A stretch of DNA of 51,452 nucleotides from an uncultured Clostridia bacterium (lineage in GTDB: Bacteria; Bacillota; Clostridia; Oscillospirales; Acutalibacteraceae): positions 1-51,452 of the forward strand of contig CAMNAP010000004.1 in assembly GCA_946531445.1 (NCBI GenBank). Reading direction: 5' to 3'. This document shows, one piece after another, positions 39,720 through 48,446 of this stretch. Within the stretch, counting starts at the first letter, position 1; the number at the start of each line of letters is the position of its first letter. The notes below the pieces were generated by a model. The model was not told the DNA's origin and made no database searches. It saw only the letters and a list, made by a program, of their open reading frames with translations. A program made the translations under genes and the position numbers.

Positions 39720-40788
39720 TATAAAATCGCTAAGCTTCGACGAGCTTAAAAGCGCACTTGAGGGATATGAGCTTAAACGCTTCAGAATAGCTCAGATTTA
39801 TAAATGGCTTCACGTTTTCGGCGTTTCGTCATTTGATGAGATGACCGATTTGCCGAAGAATTTAAGAAACAGGCTTTCCGAAGAGTTCTGCATTCCCTCG
39901 TGCAGAATTGAAAATAAATACACTTCGGCGCTCGACGGCACCGTAAAATATCTTTTCAGACTTGCGGACGGTGAATTTGTTGAAAGCGTTATTATGAAAT
40001 ACAAATACGGTTATACTATTTGTATATCCTCACAGGTCGGCTGTAAAATGGGCTGCAGCTTCTGCGCTTCAACGCTTGCGGGCTTTAAAAGAAATCTTCT
40101 TCCCGCAGAGCTTGAAAGCCAGATTCACGCTGCACAGCGTGATTTGGACGTCCGCATTTCCCACGTTGTTTTAATGGGAATCGGCGAGCCGCTTGATAAT
40201 TATGATAACGTCATTAAATTTTTAAGAACGCTCAACAGTCCGGACGGACTTCATCTCTCACTACGAGACGTTACGCTCTCAACCTGCGGCATAGTTCCTA
40301 TGATTTATAAGCTTGCTGAAGAGGATATGCCGATAACGCTTACAGTTTCGCTCCATGCACCTAACGACAAGCTTCGTTCGTCAATGATGCCCGTTAACGA
40401 AAGGTGGGGCGTGAATGAAGTTATAAGCGCTTGCAAAGCTTATGCAAAAAGAACTTCAAGGCGTGTTTCGTTTGAATATACGCTTATAAAAGGTGTTAAC
40501 GACAGCGAGGAATGCGCAATGCAGCTTGCGTCTTTACTTAAAGGATTTATTTCTCACGTCAACCTTATTCCTGTCAACAATGTTGTTGAAAGGGAAAATA
40601 AAAAACCTTCTGATAAAGCAGTAATAAATTTCCAAATCGCCTTGAAAAAGTTTGGTATTAATGCTACAATAAGAAGAACGCTTGGAAGTGACATAAATGC
40701 TTCCTGCGGTCAGCTAAGAAGAAAGAAACAGGAAACCCTGACAGAAAACGGTGGTGAAAGCAGTGAAAATAGTTGCAAAAACCGATAA
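39712..40788 (+). CDS. rlmN: Dual-specificity RNA methyltransferase RlmN
   Basis: A 358-aa radical SAM enzyme that makes m2A2503 in 23S rRNA and m2A37 in some tRNAs. The CX3CX2C cluster motif is in GCKMGCSFCAS; the methyl-carrying Cys lies near the C terminus in GSDINASCGQLRRK. GIGEPLDNYDNV and LSLHAPND are further family marks. The length is standard. The PP2C gene begins inside its 3' end. Confidence 0.95.
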   Translation: MTDIKSLSFDELKSALEGYELKRFRIAQIYKWLHVFGVSSFDEMTDLPKNLRNRLSEEFCIPSCRIENKYTSALDGTVKYLFRLADGEFVESVIMKYKYGYTICISSQVGCKMGCSFCASTLAGFKRNLLPAELESQIHAAQRDLDVRISHVVLMGIGEPLDNYDNVIKFLRTLNSPDGLHLSLRDVTLSTCGIVPMIYKLAEEDMPITLTVSLHAPNDKLRSSMMPVNERWGVNEVISACKAYAKRTSRRVSFEYTLIKGVNDSEECAMQLASLLKGFISHVNLIPVNNVVERENKKPSDKAVINFQIALKKFGINATIRRTLGSDINASCGQLRRKKQETLTENGGESSENSCKNR

Positions 40789-41491
40789 AGGTATAGTCAG
40801 AGAACAGAATCAGGACGCCTACGCGGTAGGCGAGCTTCCCGGTGAGGTTGCCTGGGCTGTCGTGTGCGACGGTATGGGCGGAGCAGCAGGAGGCAATATT
40901 GCTTCTGCGCTTGCGGTTAAGGTTATCTCTGATAAAATTACTGCCTGCTTCAATGAAAAGATGCGCGGCGCATCAATAATTAACCTTCTTGATTCTGCCA
41001 TTACGGCGGCAAATATTGAGGTTTACGATATGGCGTATTCTCATCCCGAATTAAACGGAATGGGAACTACTGTTGTTTGTGCAATTGCCCGAGGCGACGA
41101 GGTTTACATTGCCCACGCAGGCGACAGCAGAGCGTACCTTGCGGACAAAGACGGTATAACACAGATTACTACAGACCACAGCTATGTTCAGGACCTTGTT
41201 GATAAAGGTGAAATTACAGCCGACCAGGCTGAGAAGCACCCCAATAAAAACTATATTACACGAGCAGTCGGCGTAGACAAAACAATTAAGGTTGATTTTG
41301 ATGAGATTGAGTTTAACGACAATGAAATTCTCATTCTCTGTACTGACGGACTTTCAAATTATATCACGTCTGAAGAATTCTTCGGTGAATTAAGCGACGG
41401 TCAGTATTACGCCTTTGCGGACAGGCTTGTTAAAAAAGCAAATGAAAACGGCGGCGGCGATAATATTACAGTCGTTGCGCTTGCAAAATAA
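40763..41491 (+). CDS. prpC: PP2C-type serine/threonine phosphatase PrpC
   Basis: A 242-aa phosphatase. I prefer the GTG at 40763 (MKIVAKTDKGIVREQNQD), with GGTGGTGAA just upstream, over the GTG at 40751. Metal-binding Asp residues are visible in REQNQDAY, VVCDGMGGAAGGN, HAGDSRAYL and GGGDNITVV. It dephosphorylates proteins phosphorylated by the neighbouring PASTA kinase. The start lies 26 bases inside rlmN, which implies translational coupling. Confidence 0.94.
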   Translation: MKIVAKTDKGIVREQNQDAYAVGELPGEVAWAVVCDGMGGAAGGNIASALAVKVISDKITACFNEKMRGASIINLLDSAITAANIEVYDMAYSHPELNGMGTTVVCAIARGDEVYIAHAGDSRAYLADKDGITQITTDHSYVQDLVDKGEITADQAEKHPNKNYITRAVGVDKTIKVDFDEIEFNDNEILILCTDGLSNYITSEEFFGELSDGQYYAFADRLVKKANENGGGDNITVVALAK

Positions 41492-41522
41492 AATCTGTTA
41501 ATAATAATTTACGGGGATAAAT

Positions 41523-43604
41523 ATGGATAATTATGTAGGAAAAAGACTCGACGGCAGGTACGAGGTACAGGAGATTATCGGCGTTGGCGGTATGTCGGTA
41601 GTGTATAAGGCATACGACAACGTTGGCGACAGAATTGTTGCGGTTAAGGTACTTAAGGATGAATTTGCAAATAACGAGGAGTTCAAGCGCAGATTCAAAA
41701 ACGAATCAAAGGCGATTGCTCTTTTATCTCATCCCAATATTGTAAAGGTATACGACGTTAATTTCGGCGAAAAAATTCAGTACATTGTTATGGAATATAT
41801 CGACGGAATTACGCTTAAGGAATATATAAATAAGCAGGGAGCTATTACGTGGAATGACGCGCTGTTTTTTATGACGCAGATTTTACATGCAATTCAGCAC
41901 GCTCACGATAAGGGAATTGTTCACCGCGACATAAAGCCGCAGAACATTATTCTTCTTTCAAACGGTGATATTAAGGTTACGGATTTCGGTATTGCGCGTT
42001 TTTCAAGAAGCGATACGAAAACGCTTACCGAGCAGGCTATCGGCTCTGTTCACTATATCGCTCCTGAGCAGGCAAAGGGCGAATTTACAGACGAGAAAGC
42101 AGATATCTATTCTCTTGGCGTAGTTCTTTACGAAATGCTTGCGGGAGACGTTCCGTTTGAAGCTGACAGCGCCGTTTCGGTTGCTCTTATGCAGCTTCAG
42201 GCAGACGCTAAAAAGCTTACTGATATAAATCCCGATATTCCGCTCGGACTTGAGCAGATTTGTATCAGAGCAATGCAGAAGGACCCTGCAGACCGCTATC
42301 AGACTGCTACGGAAATGCTTTTTGATATTGAAGAAATTGTAAATAATCCCAAAAAAGTATTCAACTACACTTATAAAGAGAATAAGACTGATTCTAATCC
42401 GACAAAGGTTATCGGCAAGGGCGGACTTACATCGTCAACCGTTACACCTCAGCCGACGCCTCCCATTGAGGATGAGGATGAATACGATGACCCTGACCGC
42501 AGAAAGAAGAACATCACAGCTATCATTATCGGCTTAATAGTTCTTGCGGCTGCCGCTGTTCTTATCGTTCTCGGCGTTATGAAGAATATCAACACAACCT
42601 CGTATATTGTTGAAAACTTTGTAGGTAAATCGTGGGACGAGGTTTACACACTTAGCAAACAGCCCGACTACAAATATCAGTTTGAAGCGATTTATGAAAA
42701 AACTGACGAGGCTGAACCCGGTATCATAATCAAGCAGACTCCCGAAGAGGGTGAAAAAATCCTCAAGGGTACTAAGATTACGCTTACAGTTGCTCAGGCG
42801 GAGGACGGTATTCCTATTCCTAATGTTTTCGGCTACAACGAGCAGCAGGCTAAGGCAATGCTTGAAAAGGCGGGTATTATAAACATTAAGACGCTTACTG
42901 TTTCAAGTGAAAATGTTGAAGAGGGTAAGGTTATTTATACAGACCCGAAGGCTAATACGCCGATTAATGCTGATGAAGAGGTTACAATTTATCTCTCGTC
43001 AGGTCCGTCAACAACTGTTGTTGAAACTATCACAGTTCCCGACGTTTACGGACTTAAGCAGGACGGCGCCCGTTCTTTCCTTGAAAAGTACGGCTTTACA
43101 AATATTTCGTTTATCACTCAGGACAGTCCGATGCCTAAGGACGTTGTAATTTCTCAGTCTCCTGCTGCAGGCGAAGAGGCTCAGTCGGGCGACTCAATCA
43201 AGCTTATTATCTCATCGGGTGAAACTACAACTACAACAGAAGCTCAGGTACAGTCCTCGCTTTCAATCTTACTCCCCGAGGTAAGAGATAAAAACGGTAA
43301 GATTGTTTACAGTACTATCACAATTACAGTTGACGGCTCAACGCTTATTAAAAAGACCGTTCCGCTTGACGGCTCGTCATATAAGACAACTGTTGCAGGC
43401 GAAAACGGAAAGAGCAAGAACGTATCTGTTTCGCTTTCAAAGACAGGCGACAAGGATACAAAGCAGACGTCAGGTAAGGGCGGCGACAGTATCAGAATGG
43501 ACTTCAGCGGCTCTTCAAGAGATGATTCCAAAACGACTACTACTCAAAAGCCAACGAAGCCTACGGAAGCTACAAGCGAGGATACGTCTGAGGTAACACC
43601 GTAA
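41523..43604 (+). CDS. prkC: PASTA-domain serine/threonine kinase PrkC
   Basis: A 693-aa membrane kinase. The kinase domain (about 10-275) has GVGGMSVVYKA, the Lys in VAVKVLK, HRDIKPQNI, the DFG motif and SVHYIAPEQAKGE. A juxtamembrane segment is followed by a TM helix at about residues 333-353. Extracellular PASTA repeats (about 360-565, at least three) have GxxxxEAxxxL-type units and bind muropeptides in relatives. The last about 120 residues are Ser/Thr-rich, ending in a TTTTQKPTKPT-like tail. It pairs with prpC 31 bases upstream. Confidence 0.95.
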   Translation: MDNYVGKRLDGRYEVQEIIGVGGMSVVYKAYDNVGDRIVAVKVLKDEFANNEEFKRRFKNESKAIALLSHPNIVKVYDVNFGEKIQYIVMEYIDGITLKEYINKQGAITWNDALFFMTQILHAIQHAHDKGIVHRDIKPQNIILLSNGDIKVTDFGIARFSRSDTKTLTEQAIGSVHYIAPEQAKGEFTDEKADIYSLGVVLYEMLAGDVPFEADSAVSVALMQLQADAKKLTDINPDIPLGLEQICIRAMQKDPADRYQTATEMLFDIEEIVNNPKKVFNYTYKENKTDSNPTKVIGKGGLTSSTVTPQPTPPIEDEDEYDDPDRRKKNITAIIIGLIVLAAAAVLIVLGVMKNINTTSYIVENFVGKSWDEVYTLSKQPDYKYQFEAIYEKTDEAEPGIIIKQTPEEGEKILKGTKITLTVAQAEDGIPIPNVFGYNEQQAKAMLEKAGIINIKTLTVSSENVEEGKVIYTDPKANTPINADEEVTIYLSSGPSTTVVETITVPDVYGLKQDGARSFLEKYGFTNISFITQDSPMPKDVVISQSPAAGEEAQSGDSIKLIISSGETTTTTEAQVQSSLSILLPEVRDKNGKIVYSTITITVDGSTLIKKTVPLDGSSYKTTVAGENGKSKNVSVSLSKTGDKDTKQTSGKGGDSIRMDFSGSSRDDSKTTTTQKPTKPTEATSEDTSEVTP

Positions 43605-43618
43605 ATTATATTAACAAC

Positions 43619-43645
43619 AGGGCGGAGCAATCCGCCCTATATTTA
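43619..43645 (+). terminator. GNRA-capped hairpin between prkC and rsgA
   Basis: AGGGCGGA (43619-43626), loop GCAA, TCCGCCCT (43631-43638). The T tract is poor (ATATTT), so this may be a weak terminator or an RNA-stabilising hairpin rather than a full stop. Confidence 0.5.
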
Positions 43646-43655
43646 AAGGTGAAGT

Positions 43656-44543
43656 ATGGTAAAAGGAAAAATTGTAAAGGGTATCGGCGGCTTTTATTAC
43701 GTTGATACGGGAAGCGAAGTTTATGAATGCAGGGCGAGGGGCAATTTCAGAAAGCAGAAGATTACTCCGCTTGTAGGCGATAACGTTGAAATTACCGTAA
43801 ACGACGGAGACCACGAAAATACTATAGATAAAATCTTCGAAAGAAAGAATTCACTTGTACGCCCGCCGCTTGCCAATATTGACAGACTGTTTGTAATTGC
43901 CTCGGTTGTTGACCCTAAGATAAATACAACAGTAATAGACAAGCTTATTGCAATTGCAGAGTATAAAAAGATTGAGCCGATAATTGTTATAACAAAAACC
44001 GACCTTGATTCTTCATATTCGCAGTATGTTGAAATTTATAAAAACGCAGGCTTTAAAACCGTTGTGTGCAACAATACAACGGGAAGCGGAGCAGATGAGA
44101 TTAAGGCGCTCCTTACAGACTGCGTATGCGCTTTTACAGGTAATACGGGTGTTGGAAAGTCAACGCTTCTCAATAATATTTTTCCCGAGCTTGAGCTTGA
44201 AACAGGTGAAACGAGTAAAAAGCTCGGCAGGGGAAAGCATACAACAAGACACTGCGAGCTGTTTAAAACTAACGGCGGCTATATAGCAGACACACCCGGT
44301 TTTTCTTCGCTTGATTTCGAGAGGTGTGAGAAGATTCTCAAAGAGGATTTACCTTACTGTTTCAGAGAGTTTGAGCCGTATCTTGATTTGTGCAGGTTCA
44401 ACACAAACTGCTCGCACGTTAACGATAAGGGCTGTGCCGTTGTTGAGGCGCTGCACGAGGGAAAAATTTCAAAGTCCCGTCACGAGAGTTATGTAATGAT
44501 GTATAACGAGGTAAAGGATATTAAAGAATGGCAGACAAAGTAA
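43656..44543 (+). CDS. rsgA: Ribosome small-subunit-dependent GTPase RsgA
   Basis: A 295-aa circularly permuted GTPase that checks late 30S assembly. An OB-fold covers about 1-65. GTPase motifs are in permuted order: TKTDLD (G4), then GNTGVGKSTLLN (G1) and ADTPGFSS (G3). The C-terminal zinc domain carries C-X-H-X-C (CRFNTNCSHVNDKGC). The length is normal. AAAGGTGAA precedes the ATG. It overlaps thiN by 16 bases. Confidence 0.96.
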   Translation: MVKGKIVKGIGGFYYVDTGSEVYECRARGNFRKQKITPLVGDNVEITVNDGDHENTIDKIFERKNSLVRPPLANIDRLFVIASVVDPKINTTVIDKLIAIAEYKKIEPIIVITKTDLDSSYSQYVEIYKNAGFKTVVCNNTTGSGADEIKALLTDCVCAFTGNTGVGKSTLLNNIFPELELETGETSKKLGRGKHTTRHCELFKTNGGYIADTPGFSSLDFERCEKILKEDLPYCFREFEPYLDLCRFNTNCSHVNDKGCAVVEALHEGKISKSRHESYVMMYNEVKDIKEWQTK

Positions 44544-45172
44544 AATGCACCATTGTTTCGGGTGCGCCGAACGATTGCGCAGATTTTCTCAAAGAGAATA
44601 TAGACAGGGAAAGCTTTATTATCGCCGCTGATTCAGGCTATAAAAAGCTCCTTGCAGCAGGGATAATGCCCGATCTCATCATCGCCGACTTTGATTCAAG
44701 TGAAAAGCCTGAAAACCTCGGCTGTGAGATTATTACGTTCCCGAGCGAAAAAAGCTATACAGACACTTTTAACTGCGTTATTTACGCTGTTCAAAACGGA
44801 TTTATAGAAATAGAAATCTTTAACGCTGTCGGCTCGCGCTTTGACCATACCTACGGAAATGTTCTCTGCCTTGAATACTGCAGGCAAAACGGCGTTAAAT
44901 GTACAGTTGTTGACGAACATAACAGGCTGAGGCTGATTGAAAAGGAATACACATTTAAAGCAGATTACAAATACTTTTCGCTTTTCGCTTTTCTCAGCGA
45001 CTGCAAGGGCGTGAGAATTAAAGGCGCAAAGTACGGCGCCGACTGGTATAACAAAGAATCGCTCAGTATTAAAATGGGCGAACAGACAGCACTTTGTAAC
45101 TGCGTTTCAGACGGTGAATGTACCGTTACGCTTGAAAGCGGCGTTCTTCTTCTCTGCGAGAGTAACGATTAG
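44528..45172 (+). CDS. thiN: Thiamine pyrophosphokinase
   Basis: A 214-aa enzyme that converts thiamine to thiamine diphosphate. Motifs are AADSGYKKLLAAGIMPDLIIADFDS, the SEKSYTDTFNCV segment with conserved Asp, and GSRFDHTYGN. The C-terminal beta domain binds thiamine. The length is standard. In Bacillus rpe lies between rsgA and thiN; here the two overlap directly. The following short genes complete the thiN-spoVM order. Confidence 0.94.
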   Translation: MADKVKCTIVSGAPNDCADFLKENIDRESFIIAADSGYKKLLAAGIMPDLIIADFDSSEKPENLGCEIITFPSEKSYTDTFNCVIYAVQNGFIEIEIFNAVGSRFDHTYGNVLCLEYCRQNGVKCTVVDEHNRLRLIEKEYTFKADYKYFSLFAFLSDCKGVRIKGAKYGADWYNKESLSIKMGEQTALCNCVSDGECTVTLESGVLLLCESND

Positions 45173-45232
45173 TAACATTCAGCCGAATAATTCATATAAT
45201 GCATTAAAGACAAAAATAATGCAGGTGATTGT

Positions 45233-45379
45233 ATGAACAGATTCGGTAAGAAAAACTATATGTGGGTTGCGTTCGGGCTCGGCTGTATTATTGCGCTTTG
45301 CCTTCCCGCCGTATGGGTAACACGAATTCTCGCTGTTGTTGTAATAATCCTCGGCGTTATGGTTGTCAAAGCATGTTAG
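45233..45379 (+). CDS. 48-residue membrane peptide, uncharacterised
   Basis: ATG at 45233 seven bases after AGGTGATT, stop TAG at 45377-45379. The product MNRFGKKNYMWVAFGLGC continues with hydrophobic stretches (about 10-25 and 31-47) and ends in Cys. There are one or two membrane segments, and the basic N terminus is probably cytoplasmic. It sits between thiN and spoVM and its stop lies 10 bases before the spoVM start, so both are likely made together. I do not recognise the family. Confidence 0.6.
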   Translation: MNRFGKKNYMWVAFGLGCIIALCLPAVWVTRILAVVVIILGVMVVKAC

Positions 45380-45389
45380 GAGTGATTCT

Positions 45390-45476
45390 GTGAAGGTTGT
45401 TCTCATTAAAAGCCCGAAGCTGCTCGCACCCCTCCTCAGAGCAGTATTTAAAGTAAAGAAGATAAATTATGATTAA
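45390..45476 (+). CDS. spoVM: Stage V sporulation protein M (SpoVM)
   Basis: A 28-aa peptide starting at GTG 45390 after TTAGGAGTGATT. The product MKVVLIKSPKLLAPLLRAVF followed by KVKKINYD is an amphipathic helix closely matching the pattern of SpoVM (MKFYTIKLPKFLGGIVRAML in Bacillus). SpoVM recognises positive curvature of the outer forespore membrane, anchors the SpoIVA coat base and inhibits FtsH. Its position after thiN matches Bacillus synteny. It is two residues longer than the Bacillus peptide. It is too short for a normal gene caller. Confidence 0.85.
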   Translation: MKVVLIKSPKLLAPLLRAVFKVKKINYD

Positions 45477-45477
45477 G

Positions 45478-45506
45478 CGGACTCATTGAGCCCGTTTTTA
45501 TTTTAC
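45478..45506 (+). terminator. Terminator after spoVM
   Basis: CGG-A-CTC with GAG-C-CCG (45478-45494, one internal mismatch), loop ATT, followed by TTTTTATTTT. Confidence 0.65.
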
Positions 45507-45535
45507 CGAAAATTATAATGTAACTCTGTTTTGTC

Positions 45536-45564
45536 TTGACAATATTTAATTAATTTGTTATTAT
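45536..45564 (+). promoter_or_regulatory. Promoter of T-box-valS-folC
   Basis: TTGACA (45536-45541), 17 bases, TATTAT (45559-45564). The predicted start is near 45571. Confidence 0.8.
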
Positions 45565-45570
45565 ATTTCC

Positions 45571-45806
45571 AATATTGAAAGGCGAGGAATAAGAGGAGTA
45601 GCTCCGATTAGCTTTAAGAGAGCTGACGGTTGGTGTAAGTCAGCAGCGAGGCGGGGTGAAGGTAGCTTATGAGTCGGGCGGGTGAGAAATTAAAAATAGC
45701 CTGCTTCGTATGCCTGCGTTAAAGGCTTTGAGTGACGCATTTTATGCGTAATTTGAGTGGTACCACGGAATTATTCCGCCTCATTGTGAGGCGGTTTTAT
45801 TTTTTA
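45571..45806 (+). promoter_or_regulatory. T-box leader controlling valS
   Basis: A 236-nt leader with the T-box core GAGTGGTACCACGG (about 45755-45768), whose UGG pairs with the free CCA end of uncharged tRNA. It is followed by a terminator stem CCGCCTCA (45776-45783)/TGAGGCGG (45787-45794) and a T run. Stem I (about 45590-45700) is GC-rich with several paired arms. GTA at 45662-45664, in GAAGGTAGCTT, is a reasonable specifier codon for valine. Uncharged tRNA-Val should favour the antiterminator and read-through into valS and folC. The longer frame reported from 45732 for valS runs through this leader and is not the real start. Confidence 0.9.
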
Positions 45807-45818
45807 GGAGATGAAACT

Positions 45819-48446
45819 ATGAGCAAAGAACTTGAAAAACAGTATAATCCTGCTTCGTTTGAGGACAGGACTTATAAATTCTGGCTTGACGGAAAGTATT
45901 TCCACGCTGATGTTAAAAGTGAAAAAAAGCCGTATACAATCGTAATCCCGCCCCCGAATATTACGGGACAGCTTCATATGGGACACGCGCTTGACAACAC
46001 GCTTCAGGATATACTTATCCGTTACCACAGAATGAACGGATATAATACTCTCTGGCTTCCCGGTACTGACCACGCTTCTATCGCAACTGAGGCAAAGATT
46101 GTTGAGGCTATGCGTAAAGAGGGAATCAGCAAAGAGGACTTAGGCCGCGAGGGCTTCCTTGAAAGAGCCTGGGAGTGGAAGAAGCAGTACGGCGGAAGAA
46201 TTATTGAACAGCTCAAAAAGATGGGCTCCTCGTGTGACTGGGACAGAGAACGTTTTACTCTTGACGAGGGCTGTAACAAAGCCGTTGTAGAAGTGTTCAA
46301 TAACCTTTACGAAAAGGGACTTATCTACAGAGGTGAAAGAATCGTTAACTGGTGTCCTCACTGTCTTACTTCTATCTCTGACGCAGAGGTTGAATACGAG
46401 GACCAGGCAGGTCACTTCTGGCACCTTAAATATCCCTTCACAGACGGAAGCGGATACCTTGAGCTTGCTACAACACGTCCCGAAACTATGCTCGGCGATA
46501 CTGCTGTTGCAGTTAACCCTAACGATGAGAGATATAAGGACTTCGTTGGTAAAACACTTGATTTACCGCTCGTTCACCGCGAAATCCCTGTAATTGCCGA
46601 CGACTATGTTGACATTGAATTCGGTACAGGCGTAGTTAAAATTACCCCTGCTCACGACCCCAACGACTTTGAGGTTGGACTTCGTCATAACCTTGAGGTT
46701 ATTGATGTGCTTACAGACGACGCTCACATTAAAGAGGGCTGGGGACGTTACAGCGGTATGGACAGATACGAAGCACGCAAGGCTATTGTTGAGGACCTTG
46801 AAAAAGAGGGCGCGCTCCTTGAAACAGAGGATTATTCTCATAACGTTGGCACCTGTTACCGTTGCGGTACAACTATTGAGCCTAAGGTTTCAAAGCAGTG
46901 GTTCGTTTCAATGAAGCCTCTTGCAGGCCCTGCTATTGACGCCGTTAAGAATGACGAAACAAAGTTTGTTCCAAAGAGATATGAAAAGACTTATTTCCAC
47001 TGGCTTGAAAATATCCGCGACTGGTGTATTTCCCGTCAGCTTTGGTGGGGACACAGAATTCCCGCGTGGTATTGCGACGATTGCGGCGAAATTACTGTAA
47101 GCCGTGAAACACCTACAAAGTGTGCTCACTGCGGAAGCGAGCATATTCATCAGGACCCTGACACGCTTGACACCTGGTTCTCATCTGCGCTCTGGCCGTT
47201 TTCAACTATGGGCTGGCCCGATGAAACAGAGGACTTCAAGAAATATTATCCTACAGATACGCTTGTAACGGGTTATGATATTATTCCTTTCTGGGTAATG
47301 AGAATGATGTTTTCGGGAATTGAGCAGACGGGAAGAGTTCCGTTTGATACAGTTCTTATTCACGGTCTTGTACGTGACGCTCAGGGACGTAAGATGTCAA
47401 AGTCGCTCGGCAACGGTATTGACCCGCTTGAGGTTATTGACGAATACGGCGCAGACGCGCTGAGATTTACCCTTGCAACCGGTAACTCGCCCGGTAACGA
47501 TATGCGTTTTTCTGACGACAGAGTTAAAGCTTCGCGTAACTTTGCAAACAAGCTCTGGAACGCTGCACGCTTCGTTCTTATGTATCTCGGCGACGGTTAT
47601 GAATATAACGGTCTTCCCGAAAATCTTCTTATTGAGGATAAGTGGATTATCTCAAAGGCAAATTCACTTGCAAAAGAGGTTACGGACAATCTTGATAAAT
47701 ATGAGCTCGGTATTGCCGTTCAGAAGCTTTACGATTTCATCTGGGACGTATTCTGCGACTGGTATATTGAAATTGCAAAAATCAGACTTCAGGGCGACGA
47801 CGAAGCCGCAAAAGACGACGTTAAGGGCGTTCTTGTATTCGTTCTTACCTATATTCTTAAGCTGCTTCATCCGTTTATGCCTTTTATTACCGAGGAAATC
47901 TATCAGGCTATTCCGCACGACACTGAATCAATTATGATTTCCGATTGGTGCAAGTATGACGAAAAGCTCAATTTCACAACCGAAGAGGGCGATATGGAAA
48001 AAATTATGTCTGCTATACGCGCAATCAGAAACAGACGTGCAGAAATGAATATTCCGCCCAGCAAGAAGGCAAAGGTATTTGTTGAAACTGCTTCTGCCGA
48101 CGTATTTGAAAACGGAGCAGATTTCATTAAGCGTCTTGCTTCTGCAAACGAGGTTGAGGTTAAGGAAAGCTTCGGCGACCTCGGTAACGTTGTAACAATT
48201 ATTACCGACGCCGCAAAGATTTATATTCCGCTCGGCGACCTTGTAGATTTTGAAGCAGAAAAGAAGCGCCTTGAAAAAGAACTTGCACAGGCAGAGGATA
48301 AGCTTGCATTTATCAATAAAAAGCTCAGTAACCCCGGATTTGTAAACAAGGCGCCTGAAAAGGTTGTTCAGCAAAACAGAGACGACGCGGCAAAGCTTGA
48401 TGAAAAGATTGCTTCAATTAAGAAATCTATTGAGGAAATTGGTTAA
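45819..48446 (+). CDS. valS: Valyl-tRNA synthetase
   Basis: An 875-aa class I synthetase. The start at 45819 follows TTAGGAGATG and gives [11 protein letters not shown], the usual N terminus. The HIGH-like motif is HMGHALDN within [27 protein letters not shown] is the KMSKS loop. The CP1 editing domain lies at about 190-340. Cys pairs (CYRCG, CDDCG, CAHCG) suggest zinc sites. The C-terminal coiled coil (about 805-875, [18 protein letters not shown]) binds tRNA. The length is standard. It overlaps folC by one base. Confidence 0.96.
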   Translation: MSKELEKQYNPASFEDRTYKFWLDGKYFHADVKSEKKPYTIVIPPPNITGQLHMGHALDNTLQDILIRYHRMNGYNTLWLPGTDHASIATEAKIVEAMRKEGISKEDLGREGFLERAWEWKKQYGGRIIEQLKKMGSSCDWDRERFTLDEGCNKAVVEVFNNLYEKGLIYRGERIVNWCPHCLTSISDAEVEYEDQAGHFWHLKYPFTDGSGYLELATTRPETMLGDTAVAVNPNDERYKDFVGKTLDLPLVHREIPVIADDYVDIEFGTGVVKITPAHDPNDFEVGLRHNLEVIDVLTDDAHIKEGWGRYSGMDRYEARKAIVEDLEKEGALLETEDYSHNVGTCYRCGTTIEPKVSKQWFVSMKPLAGPAIDAVKNDETKFVPKRYEKTYFHWLENIRDWCISRQLWWGHRIPAWYCDDCGEITVSRETPTKCAHCGSEHIHQDPDTLDTWFSSALWPFSTMGWPDETEDFKKYYPTDTLVTGYDIIPFWVMRMMFSGIEQTGRVPFDTVLIHGLVRDAQGRKMSKSLGNGIDPLEVIDEYGADALRFTLATGNSPGNDMRFSDDRVKASRNFANKLWNAARFVLMYLGDGYEYNGLPENLLIEDKWIISKANSLAKEVTDNLDKYELGIAVQKLYDFIWDVFCDWYIEIAKIRLQGDDEAAKDDVKGVLVFVLTYILKLLHPFMPFITEEIYQAIPHDTESIMISDWCKYDEKLNFTTEEGDMEKIMSAIRAIRNRRAEMNIPPSKKAKVFVETASADVFENGADFIKRLASANEVEVKESFGDLGNVVTIITDAAKIYIPLGDLVDFEAEKKRLEKELAQAEDKLAFINKKLSNPGFVNKAPEKVVQQNRDDAAKLDEKIASIKKSIEEIG

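Noticed and set aside
45732..45818. Upstream extension of valS to 45732
   Set aside because: This stretch is the T-box core and its terminator stem.
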